Source: Streptomyces diastatochromogenes (GTDB lineage: Bacteria > Actinomycetota > Actinomycetes > Streptomycetales > Streptomycetaceae). Taken from it: a stretch of DNA of 64,000 bases. Under the pieces are notes generated by a model. It did not search any database. It was not told where the DNA came from and saw nothing but the letters and a program-made list of their open reading frames with translations. Made by a program: the position numbers and the translations under genes. The DNA lies in assembly GCF_002242805.1 (NCBI RefSeq), contig NZ_MCGQ01000005.1:127566-191565 (forward strand), read 5' to 3'. This document shows positions 1-7,965 of this stretch, in pieces. Position 1 is the first letter of the stretch. Each line of letters opens with the position of its first letter.

Positions 1-465
1 GATCGTGGTGTTCGAGCCGACGGGCAGGACGACCCGCTCGGCCTGCCGGGCCGCCGACGCCTGGCGTGCCTCCTCCTGCGGGCCGCTGGGCTTGGCGGAG
101 CCCCAGGTGCGGGGGTCGTAGGCGGCCAGGTACTTCTTCAGGGCGTACCCGTCGGTGGCGTGGTCGGCGCAGTCCAGGTGACGGCCGGAGTCGTCGGTGT
201 CGGCGTCGACGGTCCCGGCGATCCTGATGATCTTCGGGGTGTCGCTGCCGCCGTCGAGGGCGCGGACGAGGCCCGCGCGGTCGGTCACCGTGTAGACGTG
301 TGCGTCGTCGGCCGCCGCGCCGCCGGTGGTGCCGCCCTCGGCCGCGGCCCAGCCGTCGTCCGGGGCGAGCACGTCCCGGCTGATGTCACGGGCGTCGTCG
401 GCGTGCGCGGGCACACACAGAACCCCCAACAGCGCCGCCGCAAGCGTGAGGTGACGGAATCTCAT
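1..465 (-). CDS. Pectate lyase (PL1-like), secreted, 3' part beyond window
   Basis: Reading leftward from ATG 465, the first 155 codons start with a Sec signal peptide (MRFRHLTLAAALLGVLCVPAHA, cleavage after AHA) and continue with GWAAAEGGTTGG and the block TPKIIRIAGTVDADTDDSG, which match the N-terminal part of Streptomyces family-1 pectate lyases. The Ca-binding and catalytic region lies beyond base 1. The family cleaves polygalacturonate extracellularly. The start overlaps the stop of the upstream permease by 4 nt (ATGA), so it is translationally coupled to a sugar importer. This fits release of oligogalacturonides outside and import of them inside. The family is assigned from the N-terminus only; the substrate of the importer is inferred. 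Confidence 0.8.
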   Translation of the reverse strand, partial: MRFRHLTLAAALLGVLCVPAHADDARDISRDVLAPDDGWAAAEGGTTGGAAADDAHVYTVTDRAGLVRALDGGSDTPKIIRIAGTVDADTDDSGRHLDCADHATDGYALKKYLAAYDPRTWGSAKPSGPQEEARQASAARQAERVVLPVGSNTTI

Positions 466-1346
466 CCCTTCACCGCCCCCGCGCTGAAACCGGTGATCAG
501 CCACTTCTGGATGAAGGCGAACACGATCACGACCGGTACGGCCGCGATGATGCCGCCCGCCGCGAGGGCGCCCAGGTCGACGCTGTCCGCGCTCATCAGG
601 GTGTTGAGGCCGACCGGGATGGTCTGCTTGCTCTGGTCGGAGAGGAACATCAGGGCGAACAGGAAGTGGTTCCAGGCGTGCACGAAGGCGAAGGAGCCCA
701 CGGCGATCAGCCCGGGCCGCAGCAGCGGCAGGACGACGATCCGGAAGGCGGTCATGCGGTTGCAGCCGTCCACCCAGGCGGCCTCCTCCAGGGAGTACGG
801 CACGTTCCGGATGAACCCGCTGATCAGGATCATCGACAGCGGCAGCTGGAAGACGGTCTCGGCGATGATGACGCTGCCCAGTGAGTTGATCATCGATAGC
901 TTGGCGAAGATCTGGAACAGCGGGACCAGCAGCAGGGCGCCCGGCACGAACTGGGAGCAGAGCAGGGCCAGCATGAAGCCGCGCTTGAGCCGGAAGTCGA
1001 AGCGGGCGAGGGCGTAGCCGCCGGCCAGGGCGACCACGGTGGTCAGCACCAGGGTGGCGAGGCCGACGTAGACGCTGTTGGTGAAGTAGGTGCCGAAGCT
1101 GCGCTCGGTCCACACCTTCTGGAAGTGGTCGAAGGTCATCGGCCAGGGGACCAGGGAGGTGGAGCCGGCCGGGCGGAGTGCGAAGAGCAGGATCCAGTAG
1201 AAGGGGATCAGGGTGAAGAGGAGGTAGATCCCCAGGGGGAGGTAGATCTGCCAGCGCGGGACCTCGTCCCAGGCGCGCCGCCTGCCGCGTGGCCGGGCGG
1301 GCTCGGGCGCCGTGCGCTCGGGTGCGGGAGCGATCTCGGTGATCAC
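462..1346 (-). CDS. Carbohydrate ABC transporter permease (MalG type)
   Basis: A 294-residue integral membrane protein with about six transmembrane segments after a Pro/Arg-rich N-terminus. The cytoplasmic EAA loop that contacts the ATPase reads EEAAWVDGCNRMTAFRIVVLPLLRPG. It starts at GTG 1346, overlapping the stop of the partner permease by 4 nt (GTGA), and its own stop overlaps the pectate lyase start. No ATPase or binding protein is visible in this unit. Streptomyces importers of this class usually use the shared ATPase MsiK, and the binding protein may lie beyond the left edge. Import of pectin-derived oligosaccharides is inferred from the neighbouring lyase, not from the protein itself. 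Confidence 0.88.
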   Translation of the reverse strand: MITEIAPAPERTAPEPARPRGRRRAWDEVPRWQIYLPLGIYLLFTLIPFYWILLFALRPAGSTSLVPWPMTFDHFQKVWTERSFGTYFTNSVYVGLATLVLTTVVALAGGYALARFDFRLKRGFMLALLCSQFVPGALLLVPLFQIFAKLSMINSLGSVIIAETVFQLPLSMILISGFIRNVPYSLEEAAWVDGCNRMTAFRIVVLPLLRPGLIAVGSFAFVHAWNHFLFALMFLSDQSKQTIPVGLNTLMSADSVDLGALAAGGIIAAVPVVIVFAFIQKWLITGFSAGAVKG

Positions 1347-2278
1347 TTGGTCTCACCTCCGAACTTGCTCAGCCGCAGATAGACGATCGAGCAGAAGAGC
1401 AGGATCACGAACGCCACCGTGGTCAGCGCGGAGGCGTAGCCGAAGTTGTGGGCGTCGACGCTGGTGTTGGCGATGTAGAGCGGGAGGGTGGTGGTCTCGC
1501 CCGCGGGTCCGCCGCCCGTGAGGGTGTAGAGCAGGTCGACGTTGTTGAACTCCCACACCGCGCGCAGCAGCGTGGACAGGACGATCGCGTCCTTCAGATG
1601 AGGCAGGGTGATGTGCCAGAACTGCTTGAGGCGGCTCGCCCCGTCGACCTCGGCGGCCTCGTACAGGTCCTTCGAGACGGACTGGAGGTCGGCGAGGATG
1701 AGGATCGCGAAGAAGGGGACACCGCGCCAGAGGTCGGCGACCACCGCGGCCGGGAAGACCGTGGACGTGTCGGACAGCCAGCTGGTGCCGTAGGAGCCGA
1801 TGCCCGCGTCGGCGAGGTAACGGGTGATGCCCGTCTGGGAGTTGTAGAGCAGCACCCAGATCGCGGAGGTGAGCACCCCGGAGACGGCCCACGGGGAGAA
1901 GACGAGGGCGCGGCCGACCGCCCGGCCCACGAAGGTCTGGTTGACGATGAGCGCGAGCGCCAGCCCGAACAGCAGCTGCAGCCCGACCTCGACCACGACC
2001 CACTGGGCGCTGAAGGTCAGCGTGTCCCAGAACTGCGGGTCGTGCGCGAAGGCCTGGGTGAAGTTGTCGAAGCCCGCGAAGCCGTTCCGCCACGGCTTGG
2101 TGGGGTTGTAGTTCTGCAGGCTGTAGTAGAAGACGCTGAGCACCGGGTAGGCGATGAAGCCCAGCATGAGCAGGGCCGCCGGGGCGATCAGCAGGTACGG
2201 CAGCCTGCGCGGGGTCGCGGAGGCACGGCGCCGCCGGGGTGGCGCGGGCGGTTTCGCCACGGCTGCGGCTTGGGCCAT
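1343..2278 (-). CDS. Carbohydrate ABC transporter permease (MalF/UgpA type)
   Basis: A 311-residue sugar ABC permease with an Ala/Pro/Arg-rich cytoplasmic N-terminus, a first membrane helix near residues 28-50 (LPYLLIAPAALLMLGFIAYP) and the EAA motif YEAAEVDGASRLKQFWHITLP. It is the first gene of a leftward unit permease-permease-pectate lyase, and each junction is a 4-nt overlap. The 106-nt gap upstream carries two LacI-type palindromes (see 2330-2365), so the unit probably has its own sugar-controlled promoter separate from the dehydratase operon to the right. It forms the transmembrane channel with the MalG-type partner. Confidence 0.88.
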   Translation of the reverse strand: MAQAAAVAKPPAPPRRRRASATPRRLPYLLIAPAALLMLGFIAYPVLSVFYYSLQNYNPTKPWRNGFAGFDNFTQAFAHDPQFWDTLTFSAQWVVVEVGLQLLFGLALALIVNQTFVGRAVGRALVFSPWAVSGVLTSAIWVLLYNSQTGITRYLADAGIGSYGTSWLSDTSTVFPAAVVADLWRGVPFFAILILADLQSVSKDLYEAAEVDGASRLKQFWHITLPHLKDAIVLSTLLRAVWEFNNVDLLYTLTGGGPAGETTTLPLYIANTSVDAHNFGYASALTTVAFVILLFCSIVYLRLSKFGGETK

Positions 2279-2329
2279 GACTGTTCTCCGTTCGCAGTGG
2301 GGCGGGTAGAGCGGGTGCGGCGAGCGCAG

Positions 2330-2365
2330 GAAGCGCTTGCTACATACACATGGGTGAAGCGCTTC
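2330..2365 (-). promoter_or_regulatory. Two LacI-family-type operator palindromes upstream of the importer unit
   Basis: GAAGCGCTTG (2330-2339) and the perfect palindrome GAAGCGCTTC (2356-2365) lie 26 bp apart centre to centre, 52-90 bp upstream of the permease start at 2278. A central AGCGCT with A/T flanks is typical of LacI/GalR-family operators in Streptomyces. No LacI gene is in this window. The same core recurs inside the neighbouring DapA-family gene (4317-4334). Confidence 0.6.
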
Positions 2366-2384
2366 GACAGCGGGTGTGCGGGGT

Positions 2385-4106
2385 TCAGCCGGCGTACGGG
2401 TCCGGCACCTTGCCCGGCCGGGCCAGGAACTCGAAGTCGCAGCCGGTGTCGGCCTGGGTGATCTGCTCGTTGTAGAGCGCGCCGTAGCCGCGCTCGTACC
2501 GGGTGGGCGGCGGTGTCCACTCCGCCCTCCTGCGCTCCAGCTCCGCGTCGTCCACGTTCAGCCGGAGGGTCCGGGCCTCGACGTCCAGGGTGATCGAGTC
2601 GCCCGTGCGGACGAGGGCCAGCGGCCCGCCGATGTACGACTCGGGTGCGATGTGCAGCACGCACGCGCCGTAACTCGTGCCGCTCATCCGGGCGTCGGAG
2701 ATCCGCACCATGTCCCGCACGCCCTGCTTCAGCAGGTGGTCGGGGATGGGCAGCATGCCGTACTCGGGCATGCCGGGGCCGCCCTTGGGTCCGGCGTTGC
2801 GCAGCACCAGCACGCTGTCGGCGGTGATGCCGAGCGACGGGTCGTTGATGGTGCGCTGCATCGTCCTGTAGTCGTCGAAGACGACCGCCGGGCCGGTGTG
2901 CTCGAGCAGGTGCCGTTCGGCGGCGATGTGCTTGATGACGGCGCCGTCCGGGCAGAGGTTGCCGCGCAGGACAGCGACCCCGCCCTCGCTCGCGACCGGG
3001 TTGTCCCGGGGCCGGATGACGTCGTCGTCGTGGACCTGGGCGCCTTCCAGTTGCTCGCGCAGGGTGTCGTACGAGGCCGTCGGCCGGTCCAGGTGCAGCA
3101 GGTCCGGGATCCGGGAGAGGAATCCGGGCAGGCCGCCGGCGAAGTGGAAGTCCTCCATGAGGTACGTCCGTCCGCCGGGCCGGACGTTGGCCAGCACCGG
3201 CACCGTGCGGGCGATGCGGTCGAAGTCGTCGAGGGTGAGCCGGACGCCGGCCCGGCCGGCCATGGCGATCAGGTGGATGACGGCGTTGGTGGAGCCGCCG
3301 AGGCCGAGGACGGTGGTGACGGCGTCCTCGAAGGCGTCCTGGGTGAGGATGTCGCTCAACTTCCGGTCCTTGTGGACCAGTTCGACGATCCTCATACCCG
3401 CCTTGGCGGCCATCCGGTCGTGCCCGGAGTCGACGGCCGGGATGCTGGAGGCCCCCGGGACGGTCACGCCGAGCGCCTCCGCGGCGGCGGTGAGCGTGGA
3501 CGCCGTACCCATCGTCATGCAGTGGCCGGGCGAGCGGGCGAGGCCGCTCTCCAGCTCGGTCATCTCGCAGTCGCCGATGAGGCCGGCCCGCTTGTCGTCC
3601 CAGTACTTCCACATGTCGGTGCCGGAGCCGAGCACCTCGCTGCGCCAGTGTCCCGGGAGCATGGGGCCGGCGGGGACAAACACGGTCGGCAGGTCGACGC
3701 TCGCCGCGCCCATCAGCAGGGCGGGCGTGGACTTGTCGCAGCCGCCCATCAGGACGGCGCCGTCCACCGGGTACGACCGCAGCAGTTCCTCGGCCTCCAT
3801 CGCGAGCAGGTTGCGGTAGAGCATCGGGGTCGGCTTCTGGAAGGTCTCGGAGAGGGTGGAGACCGGGAACTCCAGCGGGAAGCCGCCCGCCTGCCACACT
3901 CCCCGCTTCACGGCCTGCGCGCGGTCCCGCAGGTGCACATGGCAGGGGTTGATGTCGGACCAGGTGTTGAGGATCGCGATGACCGGCTTGCCCAGGTGCT
4001 CCTCGGGGAGGTAGCCGAGCTGGCGGGTGCGGGCGCGGTGGCTGAAGGAGCGCAGGCCGTCGGTGCCGTACCACTGGTGGCTTCTCAGCTGCTCGGGGGA
4101 CTTCAT
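2385..4106 (-). CDS. IlvD/Edd-family sugar-acid dehydratase (L-arabonate/aldonate dehydratase-like)
   Basis: A 573-residue Fe-S dehydratase of the IlvD/Edd family, which removes water from C2-C3 of sugar acids or dihydroxy acids to give 2-keto-3-deoxy products. Visible family signatures are ILNTWSDINPCH near residue 45, the cluster-binding MGGCDKSTPALLMG and GDCEMTE, and MPEYGMLPIPDH towards the C-terminus. The start is ATG 4106, which overlaps the stop of the DapA-family gene by 4 nt; longer upstream frames lack a better start. The pairing with a DapA-type enzyme and a GntR regulator is typical of non-phosphorylative sugar-acid catabolism rather than branched-chain amino acid synthesis. The exact substrate (arabonate, galactonate or similar) cannot be read from sequence. 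Confidence 0.85.
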   Translation of the reverse strand: MKSPEQLRSHQWYGTDGLRSFSHRARTRQLGYLPEEHLGKPVIAILNTWSDINPCHVHLRDRAQAVKRGVWQAGGFPLEFPVSTLSETFQKPTPMLYRNLLAMEAEELLRSYPVDGAVLMGGCDKSTPALLMGAASVDLPTVFVPAGPMLPGHWRSEVLGSGTDMWKYWDDKRAGLIGDCEMTELESGLARSPGHCMTMGTASTLTAAAEALGVTVPGASSIPAVDSGHDRMAAKAGMRIVELVHKDRKLSDILTQDAFEDAVTTVLGLGGSTNAVIHLIAMAGRAGVRLTLDDFDRIARTVPVLANVRPGGRTYLMEDFHFAGGLPGFLSRIPDLLHLDRPTASYDTLREQLEGAQVHDDDVIRPRDNPVASEGGVAVLRGNLCPDGAVIKHIAAERHLLEHTGPAVVFDDYRTMQRTINDPSLGITADSVLVLRNAGPKGGPGMPEYGMLPIPDHLLKQGVRDMVRISDARMSGTSYGACVLHIAPESYIGGPLALVRTGDSITLDVEARTLRLNVDDAELERRRAEWTPPPTRYERGYGALYNEQITQADTGCDFEFLARPGKVPDPYAG

Positions 4107-5014
4107 ATCGACCACCCGGCGGCTATCGCGGCGACCTCGGCGCGCTCGTCCTCCGGCAGTTGCCTGCTCGGCGGGCGGACGTCCCGGCGGCACAGGCCGA
4201 GCGCGGCCAGGGCCTCCTTGACGACGGTGACGTTGTTGGCGGAGCCGTGGGCGGCGCGCAGTTCCTCGAAGCGGCGGATCTGTTCCCAGACCTTCATGGC
4301 GGCCGGGTAGTCGCCGGATCGAAGCGCTTCGATCATGTTCAGCGAGACGGCCGGGGCGATGTTCACGAGCCCTGAGGTGAAGCCGGTGGCACCGGCGGAG
4401 AAGTAGGAGGGGGCGTACGGTTCGGCGAGGCCCGCCACCCAGACGAAGCGGTCCAGGCCGGCGTCCCGGGCGAAGGCGGCGAAGCGTGCGGCGTCCGGGA
4501 CGGCGTACTTCACGCCGATGACGTTGGGGCAGTGGTCGGCGAGTTCGGCGAGGCGGGCGCCGGGCAGCCGGTCGTTGCGGATGTAGGGGACCACGCCCAG
4601 TTCGGGCACCGACTCGGCGATGGCGCGGTGGTAGTCGACCCAGCCGGCCGCCGAGACGTAGGGGTGGACGGGCTGGTGGACCATCACCATCTGTGCGCCG
4701 AGCGCGCGGGCGTGCCGGGCGGAGGCGGTCGCGGTGGGCAGGTCGTGGCCGACGCCGACGAGGATCACGGCGCGGTCGCCGGCCTCGTCCACGGTCGACT
4801 CCGTGACCAGACGGCGCTCTTCGGGGGTGAGGGCGTAGAACTCGCCGGTGTTGCCGTTCGGGGTGAGGGTTCTGATCCCGCCGTCGAGCAGGCGACGCAG
4901 CAGTGCCCGGTGGGTGTCCTCGGCGACGGAGCCGTCCTCGGCGAAGGGGGTCACCGGGATGGCCACCACGTCGGCCAGGGCCGCCCGTTGGGTCTCGAAC
5001 GTCACGCTGCTCAT
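4103..5014 (-). CDS. DapA-family aldolase/dehydratase (2-keto-3-deoxy sugar acid type)
   Basis: A 303-residue (beta/alpha)8 protein of the dihydrodipicolinate synthase/NAL family. It has the substrate loop NGNTGEFYALTPEER (residues 53-67), the catalytic Tyr144 in PYIRN and the Schiff-base Lys169 in NVIGVKYA. It lies between a GntR regulator and an IlvD-type dehydratase with 4-nt overlaps on both sides, so the three are one translationally coupled unit. In such units the dehydratase makes a 2-keto-3-deoxy acid, which the DapA-type enzyme dehydrates or cleaves. It is clearly distinct from the biosynthetic DapA at 38187 and from KdgD at 11453. A perfect 18-bp palindrome with the LacI-like core sits inside the gene at 4317-4334. 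Confidence 0.82.
   Translation of the reverse strand: MSSVTFETQRAALADVVAIPVTPFAEDGSVAEDTHRALLRRLLDGGIRTLTPNGNTGEFYALTPEERRLVTESTVDEAGDRAVILVGVGHDLPTATASARHARALGAQMVMVHQPVHPYVSAAGWVDYHRAIAESVPELGVVPYIRNDRLPGARLAELADHCPNVIGVKYAVPDAARFAAFARDAGLDRFVWVAGLAEPYAPSYFSAGATGFTSGLVNIAPAVSLNMIEALRSGDYPAAMKVWEQIRRFEELRAAHGSANNVTVVKEALAALGLCRRDVRPPSRQLPEDERAEVAAIAAGWSI
4317..4334. promoter_or_regulatory. Intragenic 18-bp palindrome with LacI-type core
   Basis: GATCGAAGCGCTTCGATC is a perfect palindrome inside the DapA-family gene. Its core GAAGCGCTTC is identical to the operator-like site at 2356-2365. It could be an auxiliary (roadblock or looping) operator for the same LacI-type regulator, or chance in coding sequence. 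The sequence alone does not decide. Confidence 0.4.
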
Positions 5015-5676
5015 TGATGACCTTCCGCTGGGTGGGGCTCGGTGTCCGAGGGGAAAGCTCGCCGCACGAAGGACGCGATGTGGGCGTGCAGGGCGCTCGC
5101 GGCGCCGTCCGCGTCGCCGTCCAGCGCGAGCCGCAGGATCTCCCGGTGCTCGGCGGCCTCCCGCTCCCAGGAGGGGTCGGTCGCCCAGGCCACGGCGGAG
5201 ACTAGGGCGGCCTGGTCGCGGACCTCGTCCAGCATCCGGCCGAGCAGCGGGTTGCCGCACGGCAGGTAGAGGGCGCGGTGGAACTCCCGGTTCGCCAGGG
5301 AGCGTTCGGCGGTGTCGGTGGCGGCGTCGGCCCGGGTGAGCGCGTCGCGGGCGGCGTCGAGGGAGGCCTCGCGCAGCACGGCCCGCCGCAGTGCTTCCGG
5401 CTCCAGCAGCAGCCGCACGTCGTAGACCTCGCGCGCCATGTCCGCGTCCACCATGCGCACCGTGACGCCCTTGTACTGGCTCATCACGACGAGACCGGTC
5501 CCGGCGAGGGTCTTCAGCGCCTCGCGCACCGGGGTCTTGGACACCCCGTACTGCGCGGCCAGCTCCGTCTCGACCAGGGCCTGACCGGGCGTCAACTGAC
5601 CCGTCAGGATGCGGTGTTTGATCGCGTCCAGCACAAATTGCGTACGGGACGGGATCGGGGTGGGCACAGAGGTCAT
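5011..5676 (-). CDS. GntR family regulator, FCD/FadR subfamily
   Basis: A 221-residue regulator. The N-terminal winged helix (residues about 10-75) includes ILTGQLTPGQALVETELAAQ followed by YGVSKTPVREALKTLAGTGLV. The all-helical C-terminal FCD ligand domain contains the metal/ligand-binding set FHRALY and EHREILRLALDGDADGA. It is the first gene of a leftward coupled unit with the DapA- and IlvD-family enzymes, so it very likely represses its own operon and responds to a sugar acid. Palindromic sequences directly upstream (5707-5729) are candidate operators. Confidence 0.88.
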   Translation of the reverse strand: MTSVPTPIPSRTQFVLDAIKHRILTGQLTPGQALVETELAAQYGVSKTPVREALKTLAGTGLVVMSQYKGVTVRMVDADMAREVYDVRLLLEPEALRRAVLREASLDAARDALTRADAATDTAERSLANREFHRALYLPCGNPLLGRMLDEVRDQAALVSAVAWATDPSWEREAAEHREILRLALDGDADGAASALHAHIASFVRRAFPSDTEPHPAEGHQ

Positions 5677-5706
5677 GCGGCCCTCTCGGATCTCACATAT
5701 CGCGTC

Positions 5707-5729
5707 TCATATATGACGTACGAAGTACG
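5707..5729 (-). promoter_or_regulatory. Candidate GntR operator/promoter region
   Basis: Just upstream of the GntR start (5676) lie the perfect palindrome TCATATATGA (5707-5716) and, directly next to it, CGTAC-GAA-GTACG (5717-5729). The AT-rich patch is striking against the 70+% GC background. These are likely the autoregulatory operator and -10 region of the sugar-acid operon. Confidence 0.5.
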
Positions 5730-5796
5730 ACGCGTTGAAGGTAGGAGGGGGCCCGTGTTTCGTCAATGCTTCTGACAAAAGAAGGCCGGCGGCGTC

Positions 5797-6582
5797 TCAG
5801 ACGGTGCGGGTGTCGCCCTCGACGGCGGTGTAGGTGGGCCGGCCGGAGACCGCGGCGGCTCGCTCGGTGGCCGCCTCACGGGTGAGCGTGGGGCCGACGT
5901 GGGTGACGAGCAGCTCCCGCACACGGGCGTCCCGGGCGATACGGCCGGCGTCCTCGGGCGTCAGATGAACCTGCCGGGGGTGTTCGCCAACGCGATGCTC
6001 GTCGAGGTCCGCCTCGCACAGGAACAGGTCGGCGCGGGAGGCGAGTTCGGTGAGCGCGGGGCAGGGTCCGCTGTCTCCCGAGTACGCCAGGACGCTGCCC
6101 TGGGACTCGGCGCGCAGCCCGTACGCCTCGGTGTCGTGGGCGACGGCGCGGGCGGTCAGGCGGAGGTTCCAGTGCCGGACGTCATGGCCGTCGTACAGGT
6201 CCCGGAAGTCGAAGACGCCCTTCAGGAACTCGACGTCCGGGCGGCCGAAGAAGCCCGCCAGCCGGCGCGCGCAGTCCTGGGGCGCGTACACGGGGATCGG
6301 CGCGTGCGGGGCCATGCCGCCGAAGGCGAAGGCGTAGGCGGCGGCGAGCAGGTCGGCGCTGTGGTCGGCGTGCAGATGCGAGATCCAGATCGCGGTGAGC
6401 CGGGCGGGATCCGTGTGCCGCTGCAACGCGGCGAACGTACCGGGCCCCGCGTCCACCCACACCTCGGCACCGCCGCCGGACACCAGATAGCCGGAGCAGG
6501 GCCGGTCCGGGCCCGGGTGCGGCGAGGCGGTACCGAGGACGGTGAGGGTGAGCGGCATAGCAGGGAGGGTACGACGCCTCAC
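5797..6582 (-). CDS. MBL-fold metallohydrolase (RNase Z/YhfI-like)
   Basis: A 261-residue metallo-beta-lactamase-fold hydrolase. It has the zinc signature SHLHADHSADLL near residue 70, a second-metal region in YSGDSGPCPALTEL, LFLCEADLDEH, and the late His in LLVTHVGPT. The N-terminus TVLGTASPHPGPDRPCSGYL resembles the RNase Z/arylsulfatase-like branch. The start was taken as GTG 6582, which has GGAG about 8 nt upstream. ATG 6558 is possible, but the bases before it resemble an anti-ribosome-binding sequence. It appears monocistronic and the substrate is unknown. Confidence 0.82.
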   Translation of the reverse strand: MRRRTLPAMPLTLTVLGTASPHPGPDRPCSGYLVSGGGAEVWVDAGPGTFAALQRHTDPARLTAIWISHLHADHSADLLAAAYAFAFGGMAPHAPIPVYAPQDCARRLAGFFGRPDVEFLKGVFDFRDLYDGHDVRHWNLRLTARAVAHDTEAYGLRAESQGSVLAYSGDSGPCPALTELASRADLFLCEADLDEHRVGEHPRQVHLTPEDAGRIARDARVRELLVTHVGPTLTREAATERAAAVSGRPTYTAVEGDTRTV

Positions 6583-6595
6583 GCCCTGCTCCGGT

Positions 6596-7123
6596 TCATT
6601 TCACCAAGTGGAATCCGGGGTGGCGCAGCCAGGCGGCGAGGAACTCGGCGTCGCCGACGTGGCGGACGGAGCGCTCGCCGTCCCCCGTGTCGTAGGACAC
6701 CTCGCGCAGGGTGCCCGGGAAGGGCGAGGGTCCTTCGAAGAGCATCCCGTCGAAGTCGATCGGCGCGTCCAGGCGTCGGGCCAGGGTGAGGGCGAGATGG
6801 CCGAGGGTGCGGTGGTTCGGCCGGCCCGAGGAGCCGGCGAACAGGGCGATCCCGTGCGTGGGCGGACGCGAGAAGGCCGCATAGTCCTCGTCGTCGGCGG
6901 GGATCTGCTCGTCTGCCCCCAGGGTGAAGCATCCGGTACCGTCGACGTCCGCCTGCTTCAGCCCGAGCGGGCGGGCGTCGGCGATCCAGAAGTCGGCGTG
7001 TCCGTCGCCGGCGGGCCGGACGGGATCGCAGAAGGTCTCGAGCCAGGGCAGGAGACCGGCCACCACATCCTGGGCGCCGCGCGCCTCGTCGAACAGCCAC
7101 AGTCCCACGACCGGCCCCGCCAT
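6596..7123 (-). CDS. Hypothetical protein (DUF6368-like)
   Basis: A 175-residue soluble protein starting MAGPVVGLWLFDEARGAQDV, with the motif HFLV-like terminus HPGFHLVK and a central IALFAGSSGRPNHRTLGHLAL. It has no signal peptide or membrane segment. It resembles a family of uncharacterised Streptomyces proteins that I recall as DUF6368; that label is from memory. Its stop lies 13 bp from the start of the MBL gene. Codon use and third-position GC are typical of a real gene. No function can be assigned. Confidence 0.6.
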   Translation of the reverse strand: MAGPVVGLWLFDEARGAQDVVAGLLPWLETFCDPVRPAGDGHADFWIADARPLGLKQADVDGTGCFTLGADEQIPADDEDYAAFSRPPTHGIALFAGSSGRPNHRTLGHLALTLARRLDAPIDFDGMLFEGPSPFPGTLREVSYDTGDGERSVRHVGDAEFLAAWLRHPGFHLVK

Positions 7124-7159
7124 GACGCCCCCGCTCTTCGTCCGGACCGGGGATGCTAC

Positions 7160-7441
7160 TCAGATCTCCATCACGGCATCGCAGTCGGGGCAGACCACGG
7201 GCGCGTACTCGGCGGGATACCACCGCGTCCCGGGGTCCTCGGACGGCCGCCAGGGGGCCAGCTCCATGGCGAAGGTGTCCTTGCCGCAGAGGGTCCGTGG
7301 TCCGGCGGCGTCGGGTCTGCCGGGCGCGGTGGGGGCCGCGTGCACCCGGCGCGGGAGCCGTTGCTCATCGGGCGAGCTGTCCCGGGTGGCGTGTGCGGCC
7401 GCCGGCTGGTCCAGCTCGTACACGACGACGATCTCGCTCAT
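7160..7441 (-). CDS. Small hypothetical protein with CxxC (zinc-ribbon-like)
   Basis: A 93-residue protein from ATG 7441 (MSEIVVVYELDQPAAAH). The C-terminal half holds RTLCGKDT and VVCPDCDAVMEI, that is one isolated Cys and a CxxC pair, which could bind a metal. Translation beginning upstream of 7441 would run into the ABM-like gene in another frame. The start is 11 nt after that gene's stop, so the two are probably cotranscribed. No function is known. Confidence 0.55.
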   Translation of the reverse strand: MSEIVVVYELDQPAAAHATRDSSPDEQRLPRRVHAAPTAPGRPDAAGPRTLCGKDTFAMELAPWRPSEDPGTRWYPAEYAPVVCPDCDAVMEI

Positions 7442-7452
7442 GTCAGCCGCGT

Positions 7453-7758
7453 TCACCCATGGCCGACGCCCGGGAGGGTGAGTTCCCGGCCGCGGTAGAA
7501 GCCCTCGTCCTCCGAGGCGACGTACGGCTCCATGGCCGCCCGCCGCTGCGCCTCCGGCTCGGAGGCCCGCCATGCGTCGCACGCCTCCTGGGAGTCCCAG
7601 AACGACACGCCGGTGATCTCCTGCCCGTCCTCGGACCAGTACGCGAAGGCGCGGCGCAGGCCCTGCGGGGCGGGGGCGGGGCGCCAGGCCCGCTCGAACT
7701 CCTCCAGGCTGCCCGGCTGAAGGCGGCGCGTCGTCACCCACACGTAGTGCTCCTGCAT
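7453..7758 (-). CDS. ABM-like (dimeric alpha/beta barrel) protein
   Basis: A 101-residue protein starting MQEHYVWVTTRRLQPGSLEEF, with an EFERAWRP helix and GVSFWDSQEACDAW. This pattern is typical of antibiotic biosynthesis monooxygenase-type ferredoxin-like folds. ATG 7758 is chosen because a strong GGAGGAA lies 6 nt upstream; the in-frame start 24 nt further upstream is weaker. Such small proteins are often heme-degrading or quinone-type monooxygenases, but many have no known activity. It probably forms a two-gene unit with the 93-residue protein. Confidence 0.65.
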   Translation of the reverse strand: MQEHYVWVTTRRLQPGSLEEFERAWRPAPAPQGLRRAFAYWSEDGQEITGVSFWDSQEACDAWRASEPEAQRRAAMEPYVASEDEGFYRGRELTLPGVGHG

Positions 7759-7867
7759 GGCGGCTTCCTCCGTTGTACGCATTCGGCCCGCCCCCTCTCA
7801 GGTCACGGTAGGTCCGATGCGCCGCTTCCGCCGCCCGGCGACCGCCGGTACGCCCAGGGGCACGGCC

Positions 7868-7965
7868 CCGCGTCGCCGGCGTGATCCGGAGGACACCCTC
7901 TCGGGGCCCGCGTCGCCGGCGTGATCCGGAGGACACCCGCTACGGCCGCCACTCCGGATCACGCC
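7868..7965. repeat. 40-bp direct repeat plus inverted copy
   Basis: CGTCGCCGGCGTGATCCGGA followed by GGACACCC occurs twice with a period of exactly 40 bp (about 7868-7898 and 7908-7938). The 14-mer GGCGTGATCCGGAG (7878-7891 and 7918-7931) also occurs inverted at 7952-7965 inside the 3' end of the TIGR03086 gene. The inverted pair could form a 14-bp hairpin with a 20-nt loop overlapping that gene's stop codon and may act as a terminator. Confidence 0.7.

Noticed and set aside
160..1017. Plus-strand 285-residue frame at the left edge
   Set aside because: It is antisense to the pectate lyase and the permease, both of which have clear family features.
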